This document shows positions 1-11,100 of a stretch of DNA of 22,888 nt, one piece after another; position 1 is the first letter of the stretch; each line of letters begins with the position of its first letter. The DNA is taken from positions 1-22,888 of the forward strand of contig JAGLYR010000118.1 in the NCBI GenBank assembly GCA_023132135.1, in the 5' to 3' direction. Origin of the DNA: Candidatus Eiseniibacteriota bacterium. GTDB lineage: Bacteria > Arandabacterota > Arandabacteria > JAGLYR01. Made by a program: the position numbers and the translations under genes. The notes beneath the pieces are model-generated. The model did no database searches and was not told where the DNA came from. It saw only the letters and a list, made by a program, of their open reading frames with translations.

Positions 1-15
1 ACGCCTTACGCCTCA

Positions 16-43
16 CGTCATCCCCACGTTCGCGGGGACGACG
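16..43. repeat. Imperfect palindrome, possible dispersed repeat or lone CRISPR-like repeat
   Basis: The sequence is a near-perfect inverted repeat with arms CGTCATCCCCACG and CGCGGGGACGACG, with two mismatched positions and a very short loop. Read on the minus strand it has the size and the CCCCGCG...GGGGATGA form of type I-E CRISPR repeats. It also fits the dispersed CCCCGCGAACGCGGGG-type palindromes found between genes in many bacteria. Only one copy lies in the window and its left side is cut close to the edge, so the class cannot be decided. The bases just left of it (1-17) read as two similar phrases, ACGCCTT and ACGCCTC. Confidence 0.4.
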
Positions 44-58
44 GGCGCGAGTGCTCCC

Positions 59-90
59 CCTGGTCTCGGCCCTGAGTTGGTCAGGCCAGG
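59..90. other. Two-tier hairpin upstream of the DUF1844 gene
   Basis: An outer pair CCTGG/CCAGG encloses an inner pair CCTGA/TCAGG with a GTTGG loop. A seven-base bulge lies on the left arm. No T-run follows, so it is not a classical terminator. It lies just before the probable -35 box at 97 and could be the end of an upstream transcript or a protein site. Function is unknown. Confidence 0.3.
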
Positions 91-96
91 AAGATC

Positions 97-126
97 TTGA
101 CTCGCCGTCAGTTTCTCTATCAGAAT
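97..126 (+). promoter_or_regulatory. Probable sigma70-type promoter for the DUF1844 gene
   Basis: TTGACT (97-102) is followed after 18 bases by CAGAAT (121-126). These match the -35 and -10 consensus at five and four of six positions. Transcription would start near 133 and give a leader of about 80 nt. The GGGGAG ribosome binding site lies at 201-206, seven bases before the ATG at 214. Confidence 0.4.
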
Positions 127-213
127 GCGTCAACCGTGTTCCCGCGCGCTGGCGAGATCCACGCGCGGGAGCGCAATTGACGTAACGATCCTTCTGATGC
201 GGGGAGATACGGC

Positions 214-561
214 ATGACTGATACTGGTACTGAAGAAAAGGGAACCGGCAATCTATTCCTTCAGATGGTGCTCACTCTGCAGACCAGTGCGATGCAGCAC
301 ATGGGGAAAATTGCGAGTCCATTCACGGGAAAAGTGGAGCGCGACATGTTGTCGGCCAAGGCCGCCGTTGACATGCTGGTCATGCTGCAGGAGAAGACCG
401 GGGGGAATCTGAGTGCTGCGGAAAAAAAGATCCTGGACCAGGTGGTCTACGAACTTCAGATGAACTACGTCGACGAAGCCAACAAGCCGGATCCTGAGAA
501 ACCGGCAGACGAGCCCGCGGCAGACGAGCCCGCACCGGGAGACGGAGAAAAGAAGTCGTGA
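214..561 (+). CDS. DUF1844 domain-containing protein
   Basis: This small soluble protein of 115 residues matches the DUF1844 pattern: a hydrophobic first helix with FLQMVLTLQTSAMQHMG, then the segment around MLSAKAAVDMLVMLQEKTGGNLS (roughly residues 46-68), then an E-rich helix ending in LQMNYVDE. No biochemical role is established for this family. The last 25 residues form a low-complexity acidic Pro/Ala tail in which ADEPA is repeated, and the DNA shows a matching 15-nt direct duplication at 505-519 and 520-533. The ATG has a GGGGAG ribosome site at good spacing. The stop codon overlaps the GTG start of the next gene by the four bases GTGA, which suggests translational coupling. No signal peptide is visible, so it probably acts in the cytoplasm. 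Confidence 0.85.
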   Translation: MTDTGTEEKGTGNLFLQMVLTLQTSAMQHMGKIASPFTGKVERDMLSAKAAVDMLVMLQEKTGGNLSAAEKKILDQVVYELQMNYVDEANKPDPEKPADEPAADEPAPGDGEKKS

Positions 562-1517
562 GATTGCGCTCACGAGTAAGCGTCTTTCTGGCAATGGCGG
601 GCCTTGCCTCCTCCTGTCCCGCCGCACCGGTGGACAAGGGAGACTCTTCGCCGGCCTTCCCGATGACCTACGTGATTGCCGCCCGCGGGATGGCCTCCGG
701 GACTGTACTGACTGAAATCACCTTCTCTTGCTACCATCTCTTCGATTCGCCGTCACCGTCCGGATTCCTCGCGCGCGAAGAGAGCGTTGTCGAAACCCGT
801 TTCAGATTCTACGCATCCGCTGGACGGGCGCAGCTCTGGATTGAGCCAGGGACGCGGCGGTTCCGATGGGACCTCGGAGCGGAAGGCGAGATAACCGAGT
901 GGGGATGGACGGACACCTGGCTGGGGTTGCAGATCTTGCCGCCCGCCGGGGAGAGCTTCGTGCGACTCGGTATCGCCGGAATGCTTCTTCTTCCCACGGG
1001 CCGGGACGACGGAGGAAGACCGGGCGACTTCTCCACGGGAGGCACAGACTACGCGCTCATGAGTCTGTGCGATGTGGACCTCTCCCGGTTCTTCGGATCG
1101 GGACGCTGCGTTGTCTATCTCAACCTCGGCTACCGTTGGCACGGCAACGATGAAGACGGGAGTCGCGTGTGGCCGGACGCGTACCCCGCTGTGCCCGTTG
1201 GTGAACCTGCGAGCTTCAACAACCAGATGCTGCTGCGACTGGGGTGGAGGTACTCGGCCCGCGGCGTGAGTCTCGAAACCGAGTTCAGGGGCGACCGGTT
1301 CATCCATGCCCGGGACCGGATGGGACTACGGGAGAATCCCGTGTCGTTGAACGCCGGGCTGCGCAAGTGGTTCGGGGCGTGTTTCTGGATGCGGCTTGGA
1401 GGCGAGGTTGCCTTCTCAAAAGGAGATCCCGAATCCCAAGCGATGGCCGATCCGCTGTGTGCGTTTCCCGACTGGGTTGTCTCCGGTTCGATGGGATGGG
1501 GATGGGGTTCTTTGTGA
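558..1517 (+). CDS. Hypothetical exported beta-barrel-like protein
   Basis: I do not recognise a named family. The start is a GTG that overlaps the stop of the DUF1844 gene. Residues 1-23 look like a signal peptide: RLRSR, then a hydrophobic core VSVFLAMAGLASS, then Cys-Pro-Ala-Ala. The Cys at about residue 20 could be a weak lipobox (ASSC), but this is not canonical. The rest alternates polar and non-polar residues in strands typical of outer-membrane barrels, for example CVVYLNLGYRWHG, QMLLRLGWRYSARGVSLETEF, PVSLNAGLRKWFG and WVVSGSMGWGW near the C-terminus. Length (319 aa) suits a barrel of about 10-14 strands. It could be a small porin or transporter-like outer-membrane protein. Localisation is inferred from composition only. 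Confidence 0.6.
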   Translation: MRLRSRVSVFLAMAGLASSCPAAPVDKGDSSPAFPMTYVIAARGMASGTVLTEITFSCYHLFDSPSPSGFLAREESVVETRFRFYASAGRAQLWIEPGTRRFRWDLGAEGEITEWGWTDTWLGLQILPPAGESFVRLGIAGMLLLPTGRDDGGRPGDFSTGGTDYALMSLCDVDLSRFFGSGRCVVYLNLGYRWHGNDEDGSRVWPDAYPAVPVGEPASFNNQMLLRLGWRYSARGVSLETEFRGDRFIHARDRMGLRENPVSLNAGLRKWFGACFWMRLGGEVAFSKGDPESQAMADPLCAFPDWVVSGSMGWGWGSL

Positions 1518-1622
1518 AAAACGGCGGGTATTAGGAAAAGAGCTAAACCCGGTAGTTAGCATTGCCGAAAACAGACCATGCAGAACTTGTGAAAAAAGTT
1601 CCAAGTATTGCCTACTTTTCTC

Positions 1623-1651
1623 TTGACGACCCCAGTGGCCGGTGCTAGGTT
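1623..1651 (+). promoter_or_regulatory. Weaker alternative promoter before the giant gene
   Basis: TTGACG (1623-1628) is followed after 17 bases by TAGGTT (1646-1651). The -35 box is good but the -10 box matches the consensus at only three of six positions. An A- and T-rich stretch lies upstream. It may be a second start site or chance. Confidence 0.25.
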
Positions 1652-1709
1652 TTGAGCCGCTTAGGATTACGGCAGATTCGGTGTTCCGGGAACTTGGCGA
1701 GTTTTGCCC

Positions 1710-1738
1710 TTGACACCGGGAAGGCTGTGTGACATATT
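1710..1738 (+). promoter_or_regulatory. Probable sigma70 promoter of the giant surface-protein gene
   Basis: A perfect TTGACA (1710-1715) is separated by 17 bases from CATATT (1733-1738), which matches the -10 consensus at four of six positions. Transcription would begin near 1745, leaving a leader of about 400 nt before the chosen start codon at 2147. Confidence 0.5.
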
Positions 1739-2131
1739 GCCCCGGAATTTTGAGGGGTGTCTTTGGAGCATGGAGAATCGTGGTTCTCCGGCGCGGCGGT
1801 ATGGACCGTCATGCCGTGACCGCTTTCTCGAATACTGTTCTTGTGATTGTGGGAGCAGTTGCCTGGCGGGACCTGAAGGGGGGAAGACGAATCGCGCTGG
1901 GCGATGGACACAGCAAACAAAGAGGCAGTTTAGTGTAGAGAACCGCCTGGGGTCCGGAGAAATGATCCCGGCGATGGTATGGATGGCATCGTGGCTCGGG
2001 GGGCCACGGCGTTCGTTGCTCAAGGGACAAGGAGGATGCGAGTGAGTTGGTGCAGGGAAGATGCAATTGGGCGAGGACAGAAGCGCGGGAGAAGAGAAGC
2101 CCGTAGCTCGGGACGCGATGGAAAACGCGCG

Positions 2132-2138
2132 AAGGAGG
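2132..2138 (+). promoter_or_regulatory. Ribosome binding site that decides the giant gene's start
   Basis: A strong AAGGAGG lies eight bases before the ATG at 2147 and only two before the ATG at 2141. The spacing favours 2147, and translation from there opens directly into a clean signal peptide. A second AAGGAGG at 2029-2035 lies directly against an in-frame ATG at 2036 (no spacing) and six bases before an in-frame GTG at 2042, so a longer product cannot be fully excluded. Confidence 0.65.
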
Positions 2139-2146
2139 TTATGTCG

Positions 2147-5100
2147 ATGGTCACGTCAGGGAATCGTCTACTGGTTCTCTCTCTGGTCCTCACGGCGATG
2201 GTCATGCTGATGGTGAGCCCGGCCAACGCTGTGTTTGAACGCGGTGTGAGGGTCAAGACGACTGTTGCTGAGAGTACATACGTGAAGATCGACGTCGAGG
2301 ATCCTGCAGAGGCCGACAACCCTAACGCCTTGGGTGTAGGCATTGTCTCTCCCGGAGACAAGGTGAGACTGCTCATCCACGTGCAGAACACGCACAACCC
2401 GGCCTCGACAGTCAATGCCAAGGATCTCAGGATGCTTGGACAGACCATCGGGTTCAAGCCGCTTGCTGTGGTTGCGGCTACCGATGAGACGCTGGCCGAA
2501 ATGGCGCTCTTGAGCCCTGACGAGGCGGATGCGGCGATGCCGGATGCCGGCAACGCGGGCGACGGAGACTTCGCTGCCGCACCCACGCCCGATACCACGC
2601 TGTGGGTCGACATCGACTGGCTCGAGGCCAACGCCACAACGGACTCGGCGTTTCACTATTACTTCGAGATCGAGTGCACCGACGCCACTGATCCGTTCGT
2701 GTTCTCCGTGAACCGGGTTTGCATGACGACCGGTGGCGCGTTCATAACCTGTCCCGATTATACGCTCGGGACCGCGTACTACGCCCAGACGGCGGCGGAC
2801 ACGATGGGCTGCGACTTCGACATCGATCAGGGCGCCACCGTGGACTTCATCGTCACCGACAAGCTCTACATCTGGGCCGACCGTCACGTTGCCGACGAGC
2901 TGTACGCTCTGAACGTGACGGTGGCGACCTCCGGCAATGAGGACCACCAGGGCGCCTTCGACTTCGAGGTGACGTTCGAGTACACCGGGTCCGACACGGA
3001 CAGCGTCACGGTGGACCCGAACATTCCGCTCAACACCTTCCCGCCGGCCTGGGGGCCGGTGACCGCATCCCAGATCCGCTTCGACTGGCAGAGCGATAAC
3101 TCGGGGATGGGAAGTCTGTTCAACTGGGCCTATGCGGACAGTATCCTGAACCCGGCCAGCGGCATTTTCGGGACCGCGCCGGACGGGCTCCTGGGCGAGA
3201 TCAATCTGGATGCTCTCGCTCTGTATCCGAGTACGCTGGGCGACATCGGATACATCGGGTTCGATTTCACCCGGATAGCGGACTCGCTGGGAACCTACGG
3301 GGACCTGGCCGACGCCACCTTCGGCGGTGAGCCTGAGGCTACACATATCGGGGGCAATGTCTACCAGACGGCCCCGGTGGCCGTGCTCCAGGCGTTCCCG
3401 AAGTGGGCCGGAACGGATACGACGTCCGGCATCCACACAGTCACCGTGACCCTGTGGGACAACGGCGGGAACCTCATCAACCTGACAAGCACCGCCACGC
3501 TCCCGGCGATCGACAACCGGGTCCCGGCCTTGCAGGCCGGCTTCACGGGTGAAGACATCACGATCACCGAGGACGTGACAGTCGCCGGCTCAGTGACCTG
3601 GCTGAACCCCGCCAGTGGCGCCGACTCGGTGGGCGACTGGGTGAAGTGCACCGTCGATCTCGACGACGCCCACGACAAGGCCGACATCGTGGCAGGCGGG
3701 CTTGTCCTGTTCGACCTCTACAGCGTCATCGCCAATCCGGATACGTCGATCCAGTGCCCGGGAGTGGCCACGGGATGGTACCGGACCACGGCCACGACGA
3801 AGGCCACGAACTACGCCACACCGCAGGTCGAGGTGTTGGAAGGCACCCAGCGTAGCTATTCCACGGACAGCGTCCGCGTGAACTGCTACCTGATCGATGA
3901 TGCGGGGAACGTTGCTGTTGTGGAGTCCGATGGCCAGTACGCTGCCTTCAAGAACGTCGATAACGAGATTCCGACCGTGCCTGTCGGCAACATCGCGATC
4001 GCCTTTGTCGATCAGGATGCGACCGGCGGCCCCGAGGCTACTCCGAGTGACGTGGTGACCGTGATGGTCGACGCCTCGGGCGTCTTGGACGAGTCCTCCG
4101 TAGCCGCCAAGGGCGGCACGGCCTTCGGTGAGACCTTCACGGTGGCCGACGACGGGACGGACCCGGATGCCACGGTCGGAGACAGAATCTACACCGGCGA
4201 CGCGACTCTCCAGGGGGGCAAGAGCCTGATTGACGGCCTGGAGTACTTCACGCTGGTGGTCACCGATACGGCGGGCAACGTGTCCGAGGACATCATCTCG
4301 ACGGCCAGTCTCAACATGGATACCGACGAGCCGACGCTGACCGAGACCAACATCACCATCGCCTTCACGGACAACCCGGCAACTCCGGGCATTGATGGCG
4401 ATGCCAACGGCGACGGCGTGGTAGCCGACGATGACTGGGTAACCATCACGTTCGACTACCAGACCGAGGGCCTGACAGACGTGGTCCAGGGCCAGGGCCA
4501 GTCGGCGGTTCGGGTCGATCTGTCTACGATCGACGTGAACGGCGGCGTGGTGGCAATGACGCAGAATCAGGCAGCCGGCGTCTGGACCTTGAACTACCAG
4601 CTGACGTCGGGCGCTAACGGTGTTTCCGCCGAGGTGGGCGCCAAGGTTCAGGTAGAGGATGACGCCGGCAACCAGTCGGCCTGGGTCACATCCACTACCT
4701 CCACCGTGACGGTGGACCAGCGGCCTCCGGCGTTCACCGAGGCCGACATCCTCGCCGGCTTCGCCACCAACGGCGACGTCAATGGCGACGGTATTGCGGC
4801 CATCGGCGATATTGTGAAAATCCAGATTACTGTGGACGCCGATTCCGTCGAGGTCAACACGACGCCGATCAACGGTGTTCTCGGATTCACTCCGATGGTC
4901 TTGGCCAAGGGTACGTTCTCCCTTGAGGTCACGGTTACCGAAGACGGGTCCGGCGGTCTGGATGAGGGCATCGAGGTCAAGTGCTACGATGCCGCCGGCA
5001 ACTCTTCCACCAAGACCTCGGCCACCAACACCCTGGACCTCGATCCCGATCCGCCGCTCATGACTGCGGACGAGATCCTGGTCTTCGTTTCCAACGACGA

Positions 5101-8100
5101 GGTGGGTGGCGTCGGGCAGCCGGGCGAGGACGTCGTCAACGTGAGCGACGAGATTACCATCGCCTACGAGGACGAGACCCAGGGCGACATCAAGTCGGTT
5201 GTCGTCGATGTCTCGGCCTATGATGTCACCAAGAGCACTGTGACACTCAACCGGAACTTCAACGGCCTCGGACAGAATGTGTTCGGTTGGATCCTCGAAG
5301 TGGAGGCAACCGGGCTGGATCTGGCGCCGGGCGCTGCCGGGACCGGTCTTGCGTACACGGTGACGGACTCCAGTGGAAACGTCTCGACCGAGACGGTATT
5401 CCCGGAGGATTCGAATGTGACGATGGGGGGCGCCGATCCCGTGGAAGGCGCGCGGGCTATCAACCTGGCCTCGGTCGACACCGATCCGCCCGACACACCG
5501 GCAGGTGGAGCATTCACTCTGACCGGTGACCTCGACGCCAATGGAATCGTCAACGTCGGCGACCGGATGGACATCGTCATCGACATGGGCGACCCAGGCG
5601 TCGCCGGCTACGATATGGGATGGGAGAACACGGGCAACGGCCCGATGGTGTGGGTGGACCTCAACCACTACGGCCTGGGCGCCGCGGTGGCGCTGACCGA
5701 TGATGAGTACTCGGTCGGCGGTGAGGGCGACGGCCAGTGGTCCTACATAGATGGGGCCAACCTGCAGGGCTTCATTGTACAGCCCGGGGACCTGGACGAA
5801 GCGGCCGGCAGTGCGAACACGCAGGTCGAAGCCTGGGCCCGGGACGACGACGGCAATGTCGACCAGACCAAGGTTCTGACAGCGGTTCCGGATGACGGTG
5901 TGGCCAAGGCCGCAGTGGCCGTGGACACCCAGATTCCGCTGGTGGTTGCCGCCGACGTCATAGTCACGCTCCATACGGATGCCGACGCCAATGGTTGGGT
6001 GAACATCGGCGACTCGGTTCTGGTGAGCGTCGACATGAGCGAGACTGCTGCAATCGACGCGGTCAGCGGTGTGTGGGCGCTTCTGGGGCCCTGGGGTGAC
6101 GCAACCCAGGACGACGACGAGCTCTACGTCCAGCTCAGCAACGGTACGAAGGCTGATACCTGGACCTACACCCACTACGTGTCCAATACGGACAACGCGG
6201 TACTGTGGGACATGAACACCGGCGGCGCCTTTGCGGCAACGCTGGAAGTTATTGCATTCGACAATGCCGGAAACTTCTCCGGCTATACCGCCTTCGACCC
6301 CGTGGCGCTGGGTTACACCACGTCGATCGTTCAGGATCTCCTCGTAGACGTGAGCGCTCCGAACCCGGTGACGAACCTCCAGGCCGAGATCCTGGATTCG
6401 GGCCGGATCAAGCTCACGTGGACGGTCTCCAGCAGCACCGACCGCCATCACTACTTTGTCTTCGCGGATGGCGGCACGGGCACCATGGACTACACGACTC
6501 CGGTCGGTGGCCCCGTGGATCCCAACACGGCGCAGTGGGTGTCTGATTTCCTTGTCACCGAGGAGAAAGCAACGTGGCTCTTTGCCGTCCGCACCTACGA
6601 TGACGGCGGCAACGACGACGGCGACACCTTCTGGGTCACAGGAGGTACTCCTGACGACTCGGCTCCGGTGGGGACGCTGGCCTCAGTGCCCGTGGGTTAC
6701 AATCTGGGTAACGGTGCGGATATCGACGGCGCCGGTTTCGTGATCATGATCCACGCGGATGTGGATCAGACGGTCTACCCGGATGTGGCGAGCTGCCAGT
6801 TCCGGTACCGGATTGCGGACATCGATCCGGATGCGGCCGGCAACCAGCCGGGTTCGTTCGATAACCTTGGAGTTCTGGACGCGACGATCCCGTTCGAGGT
6901 TTCCACGGCTGCGCTGTTGGCCGCCGGAGGCGAAGGGATCTTCGAGATTATCGCTCGGGTGTTCGATGACGCCGGGAACTACCAGACGGATGACGCTCTG
7001 GCAGCCAAGGGTGTCTACACTTTCCAGATCGATACCACCGTTCCGGACGTCCAGATTGTTTCGGTCAACGGCAACCCGTCGCCGAACAACATAGAAGTCA
7101 GCGGCGTGGTTCCGGTCGTGATTGCGGCCCAGGACGATGTGAGCAGCACGTTCCATGTGCGGATCATCTTCAACGGCCAGGAGGTGTACGACGAGACCGG
7201 CGTGACGTTCACCGAGAATCTCACATACAACCTGGACTTGACCAGCATGACGGCGGGTGCCTACACGCTCCAGGTTCTCGTTTACGACGAAGCCGGCTAC
7301 ATTCCCATAGATGCCACCCCGACGGGTGGGTCGGACACCATCACCCTCGTGGTGCTGGATACCGTGGTGCCGATCGCCTCGTTCACCACGCCGACCAATG
7401 GCCAGCGGGTGCCGATGGGTAACGTGTTCGTCGAGCTGCAGGCCAGCACGGCGCCTGGGGCGTCCGACATTGCCACGGCCCAGCTCCTCATGAGTGCGCC
7501 GGCAGGTGGGAAGGGATGGGAGGTTGTCGGGACCATCGATAACTCCTTCGATCCCGAGTATCCCTTCAACTGGGATACCAGTTCACTCACCGACGGCGAG
7601 ACCTACTGGTTGATGGGCAAGTTCTGGGACGCCTCGGGTAACGAGGCCTACAGCGATTCCATCTTCGTGATCGTGGACGGTACAGTGATGGCGGTGGATC
7701 TGACGATTCCCGAGATCCAGACCCTCTGCGACCTGCCGAAGGTGAGCGGAACGAGTGTCGAGCTTATCGCCTCGATCACGGGCAAGGATCCGGTCGATAT
7801 TGCCAATGTGAAGTTCTATCGGAAGGATTCAGACAACCCGGACTTCTACAACCAGTGGACACTCATGGCCACGATTTCCCAGGGTGCGCCGGGTGGTGGT
7901 GGCACAGGCGCCACGCTCTTTAACTTCACCTGGAACACCACGGGTCTTGTGGACGGATGGGATATCCGGGTGATTGTCACCGACACCGCCGGCAACGTCT
8001 CGGACGACGCCGACGGTGACGGAGCATTCGACGATCACACTTTCGCGACCACAAAGGCCGCGGGAATGTCCGTCTGGGTAGACAATACGGCGCCGACCGT

Positions 8101-11100
8101 GGATATCGCCAAGATCACTTCGGGCGGCAACGAGTTTGTCGATCCGGATATCGGCGGCGGTGTGGTCTGGGTCGCTCCGGGCGCCGACATCACGGTCGAG
8201 TCGTTGGTCAGCAACACTGACTGTGACGCCGAAGTCTGGAAGGTCGAGTACTCAATCACCTACGATGGCAGCACTATGAACATCGGGATCTCGACTGTCG
8301 GTCCGAGCTTCCCACTGATGTTCAATCCGTTGAACGACGGATTGATTCCGCCCGACGACATGGAGGACCAAAGCGCAATCACAGCCTTCACCCTCCGGGC
8401 CCAGGCGTATGACCACTTGGGTCAGAGTTCGACGACCACGACGGTTACCGTCTACATTCTTGACGCCGCCGCCACTCAGGTCTTTGTGAGCGAGCCGTTT
8501 GACGGGGCCTACGTACGTGGAGACGTTTGCCTGAATGCCAAGCGTCTGGACGACTACACCGGGAGTGAGTACACCTGGGAGTACTCGACAGATCAGGAAA
8601 CATGGCATCTCATCGGCACCGGCACCACATCGTATGACACCTGGGAGACGCTCAACAACGTGCCGGACGGCCCGGCCTGGTTGCGGGTGACGACGGTGGA
8701 CGAGCACTTCAACACCGACACTAGCCCGTCGATCGGGGTCACCGTCGACAACACAGCGCCGACGGATCTCACGTTGACGGGCATCCCGGCGATGATCGGG
8801 CGGACGCCGGTTACGCTGACCACGACGGCGACCGATGCCAGCGGCATCATGAAGGTCGTGTGGCAGACCAAGTGGTCGACGACCGAGACGGATGACTGGG
8901 ACACCATCGACTCGGACAACTGCGCTCCCTTCGCGTACGTGTGGGATGCGTACGACTGGTATGACTGCAGCGGCCAGGTGATGATCCGGGCCCTCGTCTA
9001 CGACAAAGCCATCGAGTGCATTGACGAGGACGGGAACTACTCGATCATCGAAGTCGAGACGGTCATGGACTTCTGCCCGCCGTTTGGCTGCATTTCCATG
9101 ATCAACGACACCGAGGCCATTCACGGCGACACCGATTATCCCGAGTTCCCGGCGGGCCAGATGACGTTCTACGCATGGGCGTCGGATGATCCGGCGGAGA
9201 TGCCGTGGGACGACTGTCTGGATGACCAGTGCTGCTGGAATGACGGGGCGGAGATCATCCACTCCGGCGTCCAGGGCGTCCAGTTCCAGGTCTACGCGAG
9301 CGGTTGGTCGGACATCGGCCTGCCGGTCACCGCAGTTGGCACCAGCGGCTACTACGAGCTCCGGTGGGACAACGGCGAGTGGTCACCCGGGACGACGATG
9401 CGTGTCCGTGCGAAGGTCATCGACAACGCATACAACTGGTACGAAGGATCGGACTGCTGTCCGGAAGTGTACTTCACTATCGGCGACTACACGGCGCCGG
9501 TGGCCACACTCCGGGCGATCGATCCGATCACGGGTACCCTGGTTTACACGGCGTCCCCTGACGACGCGGATGAGATCGGCGAGATCGAGTTCCGCGTGAT
9601 GCCGGTCGGCAAAGCTGAGTCCGACTGGACAATCATCGGCAAGCGCACCGGCGATCTCGACAATTGGGGTGACTGCAACGACTACCTCAGGTGGGATTAT
9701 TACGACCGGTGGGAGTTCACGAACTGGCCGAGCGGCGACTACCTCCTCGAGGCTCGCGCGTTCCACAACGATCACGATTCTCTGAATCCGCTGTACGACG
9801 CGAACCCGCCGACTCTGATGGTGCGGGTCGACGCGGTTGCCCAGCGGGTCACAGTGCTTCCGAGCGGCGCGGGTCACCTCACCTCGCTCGAGCACCTGGG
9901 GATTGTTGGCGACTCGTATTACCATGACTGCGAGGTCATCAATTTCCAGATGACATGCGACAACTGCGTGGAGTGCGAAACGTGCTGCGGCGGTCCTGTC
10001 CTGGTCTTCTTCGGGCACGAGTACCCGTGCGATGATCACTGCGATAACCTCGAGATCAGGGTTATCGGGACCGAATACAACGCACTCGACGGTCTGTGGC
10101 GTCAGGTCGAGTACTACGAGCTGGACTGGCTGAACGTGGAGTATGAAGGCAACATCTTCATCGTCGGCAGTTGGTGGGACAGGAATGTTGCTGAGCCGAC
10201 CGACCCTGAAGTCGACGCCATAACCTCCACGGTCGATATCTTCCGCGTCACTGATGAGCGGGGGACTGCCGGACCGGTCCAGAGTCAGGGTGTCACCGTC
10301 GATATTCCGCCCGGAAACGGGGTGGATTGGTACGGATTGCGCATGGCGAAAGTCCCGCAGCCTCCGACTCCGCCGGAGCAGCAGGAGTACCTCCTCCCGG
10401 TCGGAGACACGCGGTCGATCTGCCTGATCGATGAGAGCCCGTCGCTTGACAACGCGGCAACGATCACGATTCCGTTCTGCACGCCGGTCAAGGGCAGCTT
10501 CCAGTCGCTGGGCTACACCATCGGCCGCTGGGACGTGAGCTCCGCACGCTGGGAGTTCCAGGACATCTGGGATGTGACCGTGGATGAGGAGAACTGCCTG
10601 GTTACGTTCAAGACGCATACGTTGGGTATCTTCTCCGTGATCCAGCGCTATGGTCTGAACATCGCCGGCTGCGGTCCGCTCTACTTCGAGAACGGCTACA
10701 CCAACGCGGCGCCGATTCTGAAGGCCTACATCACGGATTTCACGGACTACAGTGAGCCTGTGAACGGCGTCGATCCCAGTTCCATCAAGGCGGTCCTGAA
10801 CGGGATTACGATTCTCTCGGGCGGGCAGTTCGCCGAGAACTGGACCGGCGCCTCTGAGCTCGGCTTCAGCTCGGGCCAGTACTACGACCAGGTGTCCGGT
10901 CTGTTTGCAGTTGCAGCGTGCGGCGTGAACGACCTGCTGCATCCTGGTGAAGAGCACACACTGGTGATCAGTGCGCGCAATGTCGTGGGCGACGCAGTGA
11001 CGGACACCTGCACGTTCAAGATCGACCGCACCAAGCCGGTCGTGGACTGGACGGGTGGTTGGGTCGGACCCGACTTCCAGGTCGAGTTCAACATCACGGA

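Larger units (their letters stand above)
1518..2146 (+). other. Long leader region of the giant surface-protein gene
   Basis: The 629 nt between the barrel gene and the giant gene hold no convincing gene. The first 100 nt are A-rich and contain a weak GCTAA/TTAGC hairpin (1542-1560). Two promoter candidates follow (1623-1651 and 1710-1738). The stretch after 1740 would be an untranslated leader of about 400 nt with a hairpin GGAGAA/TTCTCC at 1772-1789. From 1979 the giant gene's frame is already open, but the 56 extra codons encode an Arg-rich segment with no family resemblance and no signal sequence. I therefore treat it as leader. I could not match it to a known riboswitch. Confidence 0.5.

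Noticed and set aside
1729-1938. Possible small membrane protein gene of 69 codons in the leader
   Set aside because: There is no ribosome binding site, it lies inside the predicted untranslated leader, and the composition is not that of a real protein family.
1740-2140. Riboswitch in the long leader
   Set aside because: I looked for cyclic-di-GMP, cobalamin, TPP, SAM and glycine riboswitch landmarks and saw none. Only a simple 6-bp hairpin is clear.
1979-2146. N-terminal extension of the giant protein from the first in-frame ATG
   Set aside because: It would place 56 mostly basic residues before a complete signal peptide, and the best-spaced ribosome site belongs to the ATG at 2147. It is kept as an alternative in a finding.
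3590-6451. A 953-codon open frame on the minus strand inside the giant gene, and similar ones at 8252-9262 and 9383-11422
   Set aside because: They are shadows of a high-GC coding frame. The translations are rich in Arg, Val and His, show no domain, signal peptide or family motif, and lack ribosome sites.
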